Shown piece after piece: positions 9,878 to 21,220 of a stretch of DNA of 64,000 bases. A program made the position numbers and the translations under genes. The notes below the pieces were generated by a model. The model was not told where the DNA came from, ran no database searches, and saw only the letters and a list, made by a program, of their open reading frames with translations. The DNA comes from Poecilobothrus nobilitatus (lineage: Eukaryota > Arthropoda > Insecta > Diptera > Dolichopodidae). Where the stretch lies: NCBI GenBank assembly GCA_947095535.1, contig OX352773.1, positions 87,578,670-87,642,669 on the forward strand. The letters run 5' to 3'. Position 1 is the stretch's first letter, and each line of letters opens with the position of its first letter.

Positions 9878-9998
9878 GAGCAATACTGAGAAAGAAATTA
9901 ATGACGTGGCAACGGAACGTGTCAAACACAGCACCTGCAATAATCATCATGCAGATGGTGAACACCTTCTCGTTGTCCGTCTCAGCAGCGACATTGCC
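9878..9998 (-). other. eag: Exon-intron hairpin, likely A-to-I editing structure (site 1)
   Basis: Plus-strand 9903-9923 (intron) and 9960-9981 (exon) are imperfect inverted complements. On the transcript strand the exon reads GACGGACAACGAGAAGGTGT and the reverse complement of the intron segment reads GACGTGGCAACGGAACGTGT, differing by two small gaps, one A/G and one G/C. An outer stem pairs GCAAT and CTGAGA of the exon (9980-9998) with ATTGC and TCTCAG of the intron (9878-9891). The loop is about 36 bases and holds the 5' splice site. The Lys codon equivalent to Drosophila K467 sits inside the inner stem. The pairing is read directly from the sequence; the editing role is inferred from known editing of Drosophila eag at the top of S6. 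Confidence 0.75.
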
Positions 9999-10007
9999 AA
10001 ATCCGAC
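9935..10007 (-). CDS. eag: eag exon: selectivity filter and top of S6
   Basis: 73 bases, 24 codons + G. Encodes VGFGNVAAETDNEKVF then TICMMIIA. With Ser from the previous exon this completes the K+ selectivity filter SVGFGN and starts S6. The Lys codon AAG (transcript strand; plus-strand 9966-9968) is the residue equivalent to Drosophila K467, known to be recoded to Arg by A-to-I editing. The donor is G|GTGCTG, a weak match to consensus. Codons here are unusually GC-rich for this gene (GTC, GGC, GAC, AAC, GAG, AAG, GTG, TTC, ACC, ATC). That fits a constraint beyond protein coding; see the hairpin entry. Confidence 0.96.
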
Positions 10008-10123
10008 CTGTAATTGTAAAGAAAATAATTTTTTTTTTTTTTTACAATTTTTTATTCATTTATATGAAATTTTTAAAATAATTATTAATTTTTTTTGTTA
10101 TTTGGATTAAAAAATTTTCTTAC

Positions 10124-10282
10124 CGAAGTCATGCAAGTCATTGTAAAATACAATGCTGTAACATACATTGTTTTTCTGGACGGACCATTAACTAATTCTG
10201 GTACACCAGTTTCATTTGACCACACATAGGAATAAGGATTTTGTGTTACATTAGCTAATTTCCACAACCAACTGTATTGAAC
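10124..10282 (-). CDS. eag: eag exon: turret and pore helix
   Basis: 159 bases, 53 codons, phase 0 at both ends. It starts VQYSWLWKLANVTQ and ends YVTALYFTMTCMTS. It encodes the long extracellular turret with two possible N-glycosylation sequons (NVT, NET) and the pore helix up to the Ser before the filter. The acceptor follows a run of T (TTTTTTTACAG on the transcript strand); the donor is TCG|GTAAGA. The turret reads NETGVPELV, apparently one residue longer than the Drosophila form recalled. Confidence 0.95.
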
Positions 10283-10389
10283 CTGTTTTTTTATTTTTTA
10301 AATATTAATAAATTAATTTATAATATTTTTTTATTAAAATAAATTTAATACTTATAAATAACAAAAACAAAAGAAGAAAAATAACTTAC

Positions 10390-10736
10390 TCCATTATCGG
10401 CATCACTTCTACCAATTGAATACCAAATACATGCTAACCAATGTGCGACTAACATATAAAAACATAATAATAATATTAACATTGCAGCACCATATTCTAA
10501 ATAACGATCTAATTTTCTAACGACACGTCCCAAACGTAATAATCTTACAACTTTAAGTGCACTAAATAATGAACCGATACCATCTTCATCATGATCGAAG
10601 GCATTAAATACATCATAAGGCAAACAACTTAATAAATCAATAATAAACCATGATTTTAAATAATTCATTCGTATCACTTTTGGATCACTAACGACTTCAC
10701 CTCCAGGTCCAACGAATGTCGTATGAAAATTTAAAA
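10390..10736 (-). CDS. eag: eag exon: end of S2, S3, S4 voltage sensor, S5
   Basis: 347 bases, 2 + 115 codons. It starts (V)[20 protein letters not shown]. It then carries S3 ([16 protein letters not shown]), the voltage-sensing S4 ([20 protein letters not shown], regularly spaced Arg/Lys) and S5 ([20 protein letters not shown]), and ends IGRSDADNG in the turret. The short S4-S5 linker DRYLEYG is typical of the non-domain-swapped EAG family. Acceptor ATTTTAG, donor GTAAGT, phase 0 out. No substitution was seen at the key charges. Confidence 0.96.
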
Positions 10737-11656
10737 CTAAAATTTAGAAAAAAAAAACAGCTTAAAACATTTTTAAATATAAATGTAATGTAAATGAATA
10801 TTTCTAACAGGATGTATAGTACAAAATTTAATAACTTCTTTAAACTCTAGGGTTCATACAGAGAAGAAAATAATATAAAATTTTTGTATAGCTAATATAG
10901 AATCAGGTGAGACAATTAATTCAATATAAAACTAATCCGGAAAAGGGAAATATTAATATTAGAAAATATATCAAATAATGTTCCTTTTCTATTCAAGAAC
11001 ACGTAATCATCACACGAACATCATAATATACCTTCAGTATAATAGGTAGATAGAAAAGAGATGCAGATGCTCGTTGATGATACCCTGAATCAGTTTACCT
11101 TCTAATTAAACTATTGGCAGCTTATTAACCATCGGAAGACTTCGACAAATTGTTAAGGTTAAATATTTAAGAAAATCTGCACCAGAAATTTTCTTCTTTT
11201 TAAATCAAACGTCATACTTTACAGATGAAAAATTGTGATAACTATACTTTAAAAAAAAATTATAATTTGCTTGTAGAAACATTTGAAAGTTTTCTGTAGG
11301 ATCACAACTAAATTAATTTTAAGGGAATTTTTTAATTATTAATAGTTATAGTAAAAACTAAATCCTTTTCAAGCAGTTTATGTAGTTCCTTGTTGAAAGG
11401 ATTTTCACCAAATTATTAGTTGAGTAATTCAATTTATCGTAATCCAGAGGATAAAGAAATAAAGGATAAAAGAAATTTTTTCATTAATAGTATCACTAAA
11501 AATTAGTGGCTAAGTAAAATTTTTTTAAAAGAAATCTAAATAATCTGTAATAATAAATAAACTTTAAAAGATTTGACTTATGTCAATGTTTTATTTTTGA
11601 ATGAATTTGGAAACAAAAAATAAATAGAAAGAGAATAAAGAATAAAATAAACTTAC
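10737..11656 (-). other. eag intron, no feature
   Basis: 920-base intron between the S2 and S2-S5 exons. The part at 10840-11170 is less AT-rich than the rest but shows no reading frame, inverted ends or similarity to other repeats in the window. Confidence 0.55.
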
Positions 11657-11753
11657 CAATATCTATGAAGAATATAACATCTACAATTGAATCAACTACC
11701 AACAATGAAACATCTTCTGAGGTTTTATTTTTAAAGGCTACATTATATGGCAC
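11657..11753 (-). CDS. eag: eag exon: S1-S2 loop and S2
   Basis: 97 bases, 32 codons + G. Encodes VPYNVAFKNKTSEDVSLLVV followed by DSIVDVIFFIDI, the extracellular S1-S2 loop and most of S2. The acidic residues in S2 (DSIVDVIFFID) are the counter-charges for S4 arginines in EAG channels. The donor is GTAAGT, and the trailing G joins TT of the next exon to make Val. Confidence 0.95.
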
Positions 11754-11846
11754 CTATACAATATGTAAATGTTTTTTTTTTTTTTCAAATTTATTTATTT
11801 TATTAGCTTTTTTTTTTTTAAAAAAAAAAAAGGTTTAAAAATTTAC

Positions 11847-11990
11847 CATAATAGCTGTATAAAATGTTAAACACAATATCACCCAATCCCAAATTGCTTT
11901 AAATGCACAATAATGTAATAATATATGTGGTGGTGTTTTGGGAGCTTCCTGACGATATTGTGGCATAATATCAGCGCTCAGTGACATCAT
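11847..11990 (-). CDS. eag: eag exon: S1 helix
   Basis: 144 bases, exactly 48 codons, phase 0 at both ends. It starts [20 protein letters not shown] and ends in the hydrophobic helix [15 protein letters not shown] (S1). The acceptor is ATTATAG and the donor GTAAAT. The upstream intron is only 86 bases and the downstream one 93 bases. Confidence 0.95.
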
Positions 11991-12076
11991 CTATAATATT
12001 GAAATAAAAAAATTATTAATATGTATAAATTTAAAATATTCAATTCAAATATCACCAAAACTATTATTGTACTTAC

Positions 12077-12189
12077 ATGACCCAAATTTGATTGTTTTGT
12101 TGGATCTTTTAATGTTGGTAAATGTGCGCTGAATTGTCGACTTCTTGTTACTGATCGTGCTAATTTTGCAAATTTTGATAAACCTAAAA
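12077..12189 (-). CDS. eag: eag exon: cytoplasmic linker before S1
   Basis: 113 bases. Encodes (V)LGLSKFAKLARSVTRSRQFS then AHLPTLKDPTKQSNLGH, a basic linker between PAS and the first membrane helix. The acceptor is ATTTCAG and the donor GTAAGT directly after the CAT codon (phase 0). The match to Drosophila Eag is nearly residue for residue. The basic run looks like a membrane- or calmodulin-proximal segment, but no function is assigned from sequence. Confidence 0.95.
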
Positions 12190-13658
12190 CTGAAATTGTA
12201 AATATCAAATTTGTAATGACAGACAACACATACAAAAAGCAGAAAAAAATATAAATAAAATCAAAAAAAAAAAAAAAAAAAAACAAAAAATAGACAAAAG
12301 AAAGTCTAAGAAAATTTGTTAAGATAAACACATAAAAATTAGAGCGGCTCTTAGAGAAATCCTGGAAGACTTTTTTTTTTTTTTTTCGTAATATGCTGGA
12401 CATAATTTTAAAAATATAAAACCATAAAATTATTTTTTGTAATATTAGGAAAAGTTTTGTTTTTGTGTTTATTGTAAAAAATTAATTTAAAATAGTTTTT
12501 TAGTAATTTTAACTAATTGAAAAACAAAGGGACGTAAATAAGCAACAGGCAGTTTTTCTTTTTTTCGAAAAGGAGTCATAATTAAAAAAACAAAAATTTA
12601 ATTTAAATAAGTAGAAATGTTAATATATTTTTAGATTCCTTTGGTTTTAAAAGATTATAAGATTATATATGTATATAAATATTATATTATATAGTCTGAA
12701 AATATTTGATTAAAATTTAATTAATTTTGAATGTAAAAGTGTAAATAGCTGGGAAAAAAATTAAAAATAAGTGATGCTTTAAGAAGAAAAAGAAAACCTT
12801 GAAACAATAAATAAAAATAAAGTAATGTTGAATGAAAATGGATTTGTTTTCAAAACGATTTCTATAAAATGCTAAAAATTAGGATTGGAAGTTTATATAT
12901 AGCAACAGCAAGTATTAAAAAGTTAATTAAAAAATTTTAATAAACAAAAAATGTGTGAGGTGTTCAAGTAAAAATTTAACTTTTCGCACTTGATATTTTG
13001 CTTGGATTAAAAAAATTTTTTATTAACTTTAAATTAATTTTTTATTAAATTTTTATAAATGTGTTTAAATCGAATTTAAAACTATTAAACTTTTAAATAT
13101 TACTCATAGTTCTAAGAATTTTATATAATAATATCAAGTGTGTCTGAGAGGGAAACTTTCAGTTCGGTGATCCTATAAGGAACAGTTAAAGTGCAAAAAG
13201 TTAAAATAATATGCTTTCTTTTTTTCATGTTTATTCTGATGGTTTTGTCTTATAAAAAATGAATATTATGTGGATAGGTTCTAAATCTAAACTTTTTTTT
13301 GTTTTTGATGGGTGGTGGTGTGGGGGGAGGTGGGGTTTCTAAAAGTAAATGTTATTTTAATTCTGAAACTAAAATTAATATACTATAAATAGGTAATATT
13401 GTGACAAATTATGACTTTTTTTTTATAAATTGAAATTATAAATCAAATTAAAATGTGTTCACAGAATTGGCCAATTTTAAAGTAAATAAGCAATGCAAAA
13501 ATCTAAGGAAAGGTTTATGTTTTTTTTTTTTTTTAAATAATGCAAATAAAAAATACAATTGAATTAAAATTATGAAACATTGATATTTATTGAACTGAAT
13601 TTAAATTTTTCCATTGAAATAAAATTTATGATATAATATTGAAAATACTAATATTTAC
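12190..13658 (-). other. eag intron with a G-rich run at 13310-13335
   Basis: 1469-base intron. It holds long A/T runs, and on the plus strand at 13310-13335 a G-rich tract (GGGTGGTGGTGTGGGGGG then AGGTGGGG), so the transcript carries a C-rich, pyrimidine-heavy element about 325 bases downstream of the exon donor at 13659. Otherwise featureless. Confidence 0.55.
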
Positions 13659-13790
13659 CTCCTTTTGTATCCTCGCTGTCTATTGGTTGTTTTAATGCTG
13701 TTATATCTCGAAATGTTAATAAAAATAAAACAACTAAATCTCTTTCGTTTCTTATTGGAGCTATTTGTAATAGAAGCCATAGTGGAGTCT
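13659..13790 (-). CDS. eag: eag exon: end of PAS domain and start of PAS-S1 linker
   Basis: 132 bases, 2 + 43 codons + 1. The translation [20 protein letters not shown] continues with [22 protein letters not shown], the last beta-strands of PAS and the start of the linker. The acceptor is TATTTTAG and the donor GTAAAT. Its first two bases complete the Lys codon begun by the exon at 59950. If a phase-1 cassette ending in G were inserted, this residue would be Glu, as in the long Drosophila isoform. The final G joins TT of the next exon to make Val. Confidence 0.95.
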
Positions 13791-16180
13791 CTAAAATATA
13801 TTGAAAAAACAAATAAAACAATAAATTATTAAATTCGTAATATAATAAAAATTTACATAATGTACATGTTGTATTTTTAAAGGTATAGGGAATGTAAAAC
13901 AAATTTTTTTTTTTTTTTTAATTTTTAATTTTAGTGTTATTTGAATATTAATATTAATAAAATAAATTTTTTAAAATTTAAAGTACAGAGACTAGAGAGT
14001 ACACAGAAAAATTAATTAATTTTGTTTTAGGTGTTTAAAATACTTCAATTAATACTGCAAGCATGAAAAAAAAATTAACTTTGACGAGAACAAAATGACG
14101 CTGTGACTTGTTGTCATTGATAACGATCAAGCACCAGGACAAATGAAAATCTATTGAAAACATTATGCGTTAAGCATCATGTACAAAAAGTTTCTCATTG
14201 CTTAAAATAACCTTTGCAAAAACTGTATATGCAGAAGACGTGCAGATAGTCTGATAAATACTTTTTCCTTATTAATTTTCATACGTTATTTGAGGCAGTC
14301 AATTTTTTTTATGATTATTCGTTTTAAACAACTATAAATAAAAGTTTGACTTCTGTGAAGATCTAACATCTAGGCTTGCACAAAATATAACTGGGTATTA
14401 TTTTGATTACTTTTTGTTACGCAGATATAGACTATGTTTGAAAAAATATATTAACAAAAAAAAATTTATATCATATGAACACATATGGAGAAAACTTTTT
14501 TATTATATGCTCAAGATGAGTTTTCTATTTCTATTTTTTTTTTGCTATCAAACACTGGGCTAAAATAGTTAAAAGTTGTCACTATGCCAATGAATGGCAG
14601 TAGATAATTTACCATACCATTTATATAGAAAAAAGAAATACACATTTTCTAGTTTTTAAAAATCATAATCTTTGTATTTTTGGTTTTTTTAGTGAAAAAG
14701 AATGTAAGCCAGTTATAAGATAGTTATAAGAATAGTTAGTTATTTTTAAACTCATTGTGAAATTCCTTTTATTTTAACATTTAAGACAAGAGAATTACAA
14801 AAATTTTCTATTGGAACTGCTTGCTTTCGATTGTGTATAGATATGACTCGAAAAACTTTAACTGATCATCTGATGTAAAATTTATGTGTTATGGAATTTA
14901 CAATATATCGAAAGCTATCTGCAAATCTAAGAAAACACCCATAACTGAACCACAAATTACGTGGATTCTAATATACATATTGCACCTCATATACAATATT
15001 ATTATTTATAAAGAAATATGTAAGATATTCTTTTATTATGATGTGAAAAATTTTAGAAAACGCACTAAGAATGGAAATAAGTTTGTAATTTGATCATTAT
15101 TTTTTGAAAATAGGAGTTACAATGCCTCTTTATGACAAATAAGAAAACAAGATGTTTAAAACAAATAATTAATAAATTTTACAAAAAGCTACGAAGAACG
15201 TTTTCTTTTTTTAAAGTTATGCGTAATATTTAAGTTTGGGTTGGGTTAAATTCTTAAAAAAATTTTTTTTCTTTTAGAAATCTTAAATTTCTGATCAAAA
15301 AAAAAGTTTATGGAAAATTTTGTTTAGATTTTTTTTTTTAGAATTTGTTAAAGACAATTAGCTGATAAATCGGATTTTATTATTTAAAGTTTTCGATATG
15401 TAATAAATTTTTTATTACAAAAAATCTACGATTATTTTAATTTAAAATTTTCTTTATGCCCTTTTTATGACACGAGCGTATATTTTCTATTTATTTTTTA
15501 AAGTAAAAAGATTTTAATTTATACTCGAAGTATTAAAATTATTTTTTTTTTTGTTCATGTGATTATAAAATGTCCTTCCAAATAAATTAAATTAAGGTAA
15601 GGATGATTTTTGATTTAATTTTAAGCAATGTTTTTTTTTTTTGTTAATTTATATTTATTTTAGTCTTTTAACTTAAATATTTTTTGTGGTTTCTTTAGAA
15701 TTTATATTAGAAATTTTACATAAAAATAAATAAAGAAAAAAGGAATAAGAAGACATGATTATGATAATGTAATCTAAATTTATCATGTTTTAATTTTAAT
15801 TTTTACTCATTCTATGATTTACTATATAAAATTTAAAAAATTGGTTCATTTTTTGTTTTCAATATCTAATAATGACATTGATTGATTTTTTATCTTTTAT
15901 ACTTTTTTTTTTTTTTTACATTTTTAGATTAAAGTTCTTGTCTCTGTTCTGTCTTACAAAGATGAAATAAAATTTCAAAATTTAAGAAATGGATAAAGTC
16001 CTCAATAAAATTTATTGAAAATAAATTTGAATTTCTTCTTATCATATATTTATTGTAATGTAATAGTAAGGATAAAATTGTAACTTTGAGAAAACATTGT
16101 AAGGACAAATATGTAAAAAACCAAAAAATATAAGGGATTTGGATGTTAATACAGAAAAAAGGATGACACAAATTATCAAC

Positions 16181-16232
<52 letters not shown>

Positions 16233-16410
16233 CTTTTTATTAGTTGTATAAATAAGTAAAAATATTATAGTCACGAATATGTAACATAGATTTTTGGGTG
16301 AACTTAATTAAATTAATCTTATATTATGTGATTCGTTGGGGTGTGTATAGAGACGAATTACAGAGAAAGGTTTGTTTATAATATAAAAATAGGTCTGAAT
16401 TCTTAATGTT
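13791..16410 (-). other. 3' end of the 46-kb eag intron; (AT)n microsatellite
   Basis: AT-rich. The only clear feature is an uninterrupted AT dinucleotide run at about 16185-16230. Composition is mixed at 14080-14250 but no repeat family or reading frame was recognised. Confidence 0.6.
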
Positions 16411-17991
16411 TATACTCGTACGATAGGATCGGGTATAATAAAATTACTCCTCCGTTTGTAACACCTCGAAATAAGCGAGCTAGATATACCTTCAAAGGTA
16501 TGGATCGGATCAGAAAAAAATTCTAAGACTTTTGAGCCATGTCCGTCCGTCCGTCCGTCCGTCAGCACGCTAACTCAAAAACTAAGAAAGCTAGAATCTT
16601 GAAATTTACACAAAATATTTTGGGAGTAATTTGTAGGTTCCCTATTTTTTTTGGTTGAGTTTGGACCAAGCCTTAGGGTAGCTCTCGAACACCTAACTTT
16701 TAGATCCCCACATTTTTTCTGCAATAGAGCTATGAAATTTTAACTACTGATAGATCTCACAAAAATATTAATTTTATTTTTAATAACTTTTTTTTGTAGC
16801 CCCACCCGTTACGGAGCTACAGCTCCCCAAAAATTCAAAAAAGCTCTATATTTAAATTGTTATAGCACAAGTTGTGTAAGGTATATCTTCATTTTGAAAA
16901 AGCCAAACGATTACTATTTTCATTAGCTTTAAAAGTATATATACAATAAATATATATTTTTGGTATACGGTGTCTTAATTTACCGTTATGCGAAACTCAA
17001 ATTTTGCAAAATTCTTTAACCCTTCCATCTTCTAAACGGTTAAAGTTGGAAAATTGAAATTTTGACAGAAGTTAGATCTTTGAAAATAAGTATGAGTCAT
17101 TTCAGAAATTTTTTTTGTATCACCCCCCGTTTAGGAGCTGTAAGGCGTCAAAAACTGAAAATTTTCTATTTTTAAACACCTGTAACTTGAACACCTGTTA
17201 AAATTTTTTTGAAGTAATACACAAAAATTGAAGCTTTAACATTATACTCTTATTTCTGTTAACAACTTTTTTTAATAATATAGGGTTACTTTATAATTGA
17301 CGAAAGTGTTAGTTGATTTTTTCAAATTTTCGAACAAATTTCTTTAAAACGAATTTTTTCCATTTTGTTTTACTCGATAATTTGAAATTGTTGAGGATAT
17401 AATGCGTAGTACATAAAAATGTAAATAAATAAACAACATAACGGTTGCTTGAAGAATTTTTATTATTATTTATATGATATTGATATATATACATACTTAT
17501 ATAATATCATGTTTATTTACATATCGTATATGTCACTAGTGAATGAATGATAAGAGTATATATGTATATTATATAGCGCCGTATTTACATACATATATGT
17601 ATTTTATTGTACTTATAAGAAATTATTCTGTCAATGGAATATTTAAATATAATATAATATAATATTTAAAATTATATTTACTATTTTGTACTAAGTAAAT
17701 TTAATATACATTTACCGCTTAGTATTAAATGTTACTATAGAATATTTGAAAAAGTTTTGGATTGATAATCGTTATGTGGAAGGTTAGAATCTGCTTTAGA
17801 AGAATGTACATATAAACATATAGTTTGAATACATGTACAACCCATAAGTTCTAGAAATTATAAAATTCACCCAAATTATTTTAAAATACTAAAATATTAA
17901 AAAAATAATATTGTAGGCAGAGTGACTGTGAACATACTAACGGTTCGTACGGGTATCTAAGAGTTGACAAAGTCAACTGTATTCTTCCTCG
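16411..17991 (+). mobile_element. Helentron-like (DINE-1/HINE type) element, copy 1 of subfamily B
   Basis: The element starts TATACTCGTACGATAGGATC, which includes a small hairpin ending CGGGTAT. A GTCC run lies near 16543-16562. It ends TTCGTACGGGTATCTAAG, then a perfect 7-bp hairpin AGTTGAC-AAA-GTCAACT (17962-17978), then TTCCTCG. ATACCCGTACGA at one end and its complement at the other act as subterminal inverted repeats. Three other near-identical copies (18088, 34989, 45689) show the ends objectively. It has no coding capacity. The class is inferred from the match to dipteran DINE-1/mini-me features (GTCY microsatellite, 3' hairpin). Confidence 0.8.
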
Positions 17992-18087
17992 TTTTTTTTT
18001 TAAATTAATCATTATCTTATTAAAGAAACAAAATTATCAAACTGAGTGTCGCCATAAAGTTTTATTTAATAATCTGCCATCCATTTT

Positions 18088-19587
18088 TATACCCGTACGA
18101 TAGGATCGGGTATAATAAAATTACTCCTCCGTTTGTAACACCTCGAAATAAACGAGCTAGATATACCTTCAAAGGTATGGATCGGATCAGAAAAAAATTC
18201 TAAGACTTTTGAGCCATGCCCGTCCGTCCGTCCGTCAGCACGCTAACTCTAGGTTCCCTATTTTTTTTGGTTGAGTTTGGACCAAGCCTTAGGGTAGCTC
18301 TCGAACACCTAACTTTTAGGTCCCTACATTTTTTTTGAAATAGAGCTATGAAATTTTAACAGCTGATAGATCTCACCAAAATATTAATTTTATTTTTTAT
18401 AACTTTTTTTTGTAGCCCCACCCATTACGTAGCTACAGCTCCCCAAAGGTTCAAAAAAGCTCTATATTTAAATTGTTATAGCACAAGTTGTATAAGGTAT
18501 ATTTTCATTATGAAAACGCCAAACGATTATTACTTTTATTAGCTTTAAAAGTATATATACAATAAATATATATTTGTGGCATACGGTGTCTTAATTCACC
18601 GTTATGCGAAACTCAAATTTTGCAAAATCCTTTAACCCTTCTATCTTCTAAACGGTTTAAGTTGGAAACTTGAAATTTTGACAGAAGTTAGATCTTTGAA
18701 AATAAGTATGAGTCATTTCAGAAATTTTTTTTGTATCACCCCCCCTTTTAGGAGCTGTAAGGGGTCAAAAACTGAAAATTTCCTATTTTTAAACACCTGT
18801 AACTTGAACACCTGTTAAATTTTTTTTGAAGTAATACACAAAAATTAAAGCTTCAACATTATACTCTTATTTCTGTTAATAACTTTTTTTAATAATATAG
18901 GGTTACTTTATAATTGACGAAAGTGTTACTTGATTTTTTCAAATTTTCTAACAAATTTCTTCATCAAATTTTTTGCATTTGTTTTACTCGATAATTTTAA
19001 ATTGTAGCGTAGTACAAAAAAATGTAAATAAATAAACAACATAACGGTTGCTTGAAGAATTTTTATTTATATGATATTGATATACATACTTATATAATAT
19101 CATGTTTATTTACATATCGTATATGTCACTAGTGAATGAATGATAAGAGTATATATGTATATTATATAGCGCCGTATTTACATACATATATGTATTTTAT
19201 TGTACTTATAAGAAATTATTCTGTCAATGGAATATTTAAATATAATATAATATAATATTTAAAATTATATTTACTGTTTTGTACTTAGTAAATTTAATAT
19301 ACATTTACCGCTTGGTATTAAATGGTACTATAGAATATTTGAAAAAGTTTTGGATTGATAATCGTTATGTGGAAGGTTAGAATCTGCTTTTGAAGAATGT
19401 ACATATAAACATATAGTTTGAATATATGTACAACCCATAGTACTAGAAATTATAAAATTCACCCAAATTATTTTAAAATACTAAAATATTAATAAAATAA
19501 TATTGTAAGCAAAGTGACAGGCTGTGAACATACTAACGGTTCGTACGGGTATCTAAGAGTTGACAAAGTCAACTGTATTCTTCCTCG
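18088..19587 (+). mobile_element. Helentron-like (DINE-1/HINE type) element, copy 2 of subfamily B
   Basis: A second copy in the same orientation only 96 bases after the first, with the same interior apart from scattered substitutions. It has a shorter GTCC run and lacks about 55 bases just after it (the segment with CTAAGAAAGCTAGAATCTTG in copy 1). It starts TATACCCGTACGATAGGATC and ends with the same hairpin and TTCCTCG. The head-to-tail layout suggests either insertion beside the first copy or tandem amplification, which is known for DINE-1 relatives. Confidence 0.82.
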
Positions 19588-20765
19588 TTTAATTGCAAAT
19601 TCGCTTAATTTCAAAATTCTTATTGGATTTAATGAATTTAAATTTTAAGAATTTTTGGGGAATCCAAAAAACCACAAAACCTAATTTTTATGAAAATTTT
19701 TCAGAAACTTTAATAGTGCATCGACGATTTTATTTAGCATTGCGTAAATTACTCCCATCCAAATCAAATTAGAGCGAGCCTGTTATCAAATTATATAACA
19801 CTATTTATAAATCTTCCAATTTTTAGAAACTTTCAATTTGGTTTATTGCATCAGGCTTTATATTAATATTCAAAAAAAAGTTATAAGAGATTTACTTTTA
19901 ATGCTTTTGTTAAAAATCTTTAAGTGATTTTGTTAAACATGTATTTTGTGAAAATTTTTATTTGTAATATGTATTCGGCTAGCTGTCCTATACCCATCTC
20001 AAATACTAATTTTTTTCAAGTCTTTTCAAGCTTTATTATTTCGTTATTTCAAAACCATTAGTGAAATCCTATATATTTAAATAAGTGCTCTGTTTTTCTT
20101 TTTACCAATTTAAATATTTTTTATTTATGAACGAAAAATTCAAAAAAAATACGTTATCTGTTTACAAAACTATGTAAACAGATAACGTAAAAAAAGGGAA
20201 TACTGTAGTTGCAAATTAGATTCGTAAAAAACCACATATGGGGATGTAAGGATGTTTTTTTAAAGAAATTAGTTTCAGATTAAGAATAATAGCGACATAG
20301 AGAAGAAAATGTTTGTAAATCGAAAAATAATCACCAATTTCTCATAAAATATCTTTAAAACAAATGTAATTTTGAGAGAAATTCCAACATGACTCTATTC
20401 TTAAGCCTCTAGTAAAGCTCTTTAACTGAGATTCAATTTTTATTTAAGTATTAGAATTTAAACTTTAAAAATTATAAAAATTATTGATAAAAATTATTTC
20501 AGCGGAAAGTGTTTAATAAGATATGGAAATTCAGTCAAGCTAGAATAATATCCTTTATAATTAATCTCGTATCTCGTAGAAAAGTTTAAATTATTTGTTA
20601 ACAAAGGTAATCTGATACTCTTTAAGTACTATTTACTAAAGGTATCAATTCAAAATTAATTAAAAGTAATACTTTATAGTCTAAAGCATTAAAAAAATTG
20701 TTTAATATGAAATTGAGGAGAAATTTAGCATAATAATTTGACAATATCTAGTAAAGATTATAATC
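19588..20765 (-). other. Intron segment with a perfect 17-bp hairpin
   Basis: AT-rich sequence. The one structured element is an inverted repeat TACGTTATCTGTTTACA (20150-20166) with its perfect complement at 20173-20189 and a 6-base loop (AAACTA). No flanking duplication or related copy was seen. Confidence 0.7.
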
Positions 20766-21220
20766 TGTAATCCGACAGCCAAACGAGACAGTATTACTAC
20801 TGTCTGTGTGACGAATGTGGCATTTTTACTATCAATATCATTCATTTTTACTATCATTTAATTTGTTATAAATAAGTTAAATGGTTTATTTTATATTTTA
20901 TCAAAATTTTTCAAATTTATTTTATATTTTTTCAAAATATTTCATGTTTAAAATAGACACAAACAAAATATCAAATTAAAAATAAAAATAAAACAGAACC
21001 GCAAAAAATTTGTTTGATATGAATGTTGAGAACACTTTTTCCATTTGGCGCCATTTTTAATTGTTCGAAATGTCAGATAACTATCTCAATTACTACTAGC
21101 TAGAAAAATGTCAAGACAGTGGATAATATAGTTGAAAAAATGTAATAGTATTGTCAAAAATGTTCATGGATTTGTGCACTATCTTGGTAGTACTGTGACT
21201 GTCTCGGCTGGCCTCTAAGA
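20766..21220. mobile_element. Possible MITE relic, about 450 bases
   Basis: The left end reads CAGCCAAACGAGACAGT. The right end, read on the minus strand, gives CAGCCGAGACAGTCACAGTA. They agree apart from a 4-base gap, and further patchy matching follows inside (AGTACTACCA against ATTACTACTG). No clean target duplication was found. The inside is non-coding. A shared inverted end supports a decayed non-autonomous DNA transposon, but this is the only copy in the window. Confidence 0.45.

Noticed and set aside
11987..12403. Minus-strand open frame of 138 codons starting in poly(T)/poly(A) sequence
   Set aside because: Only the part at 12077-12189 is an eag exon; the rest is intron read-through rich in Phe and Lys from homopolymers.
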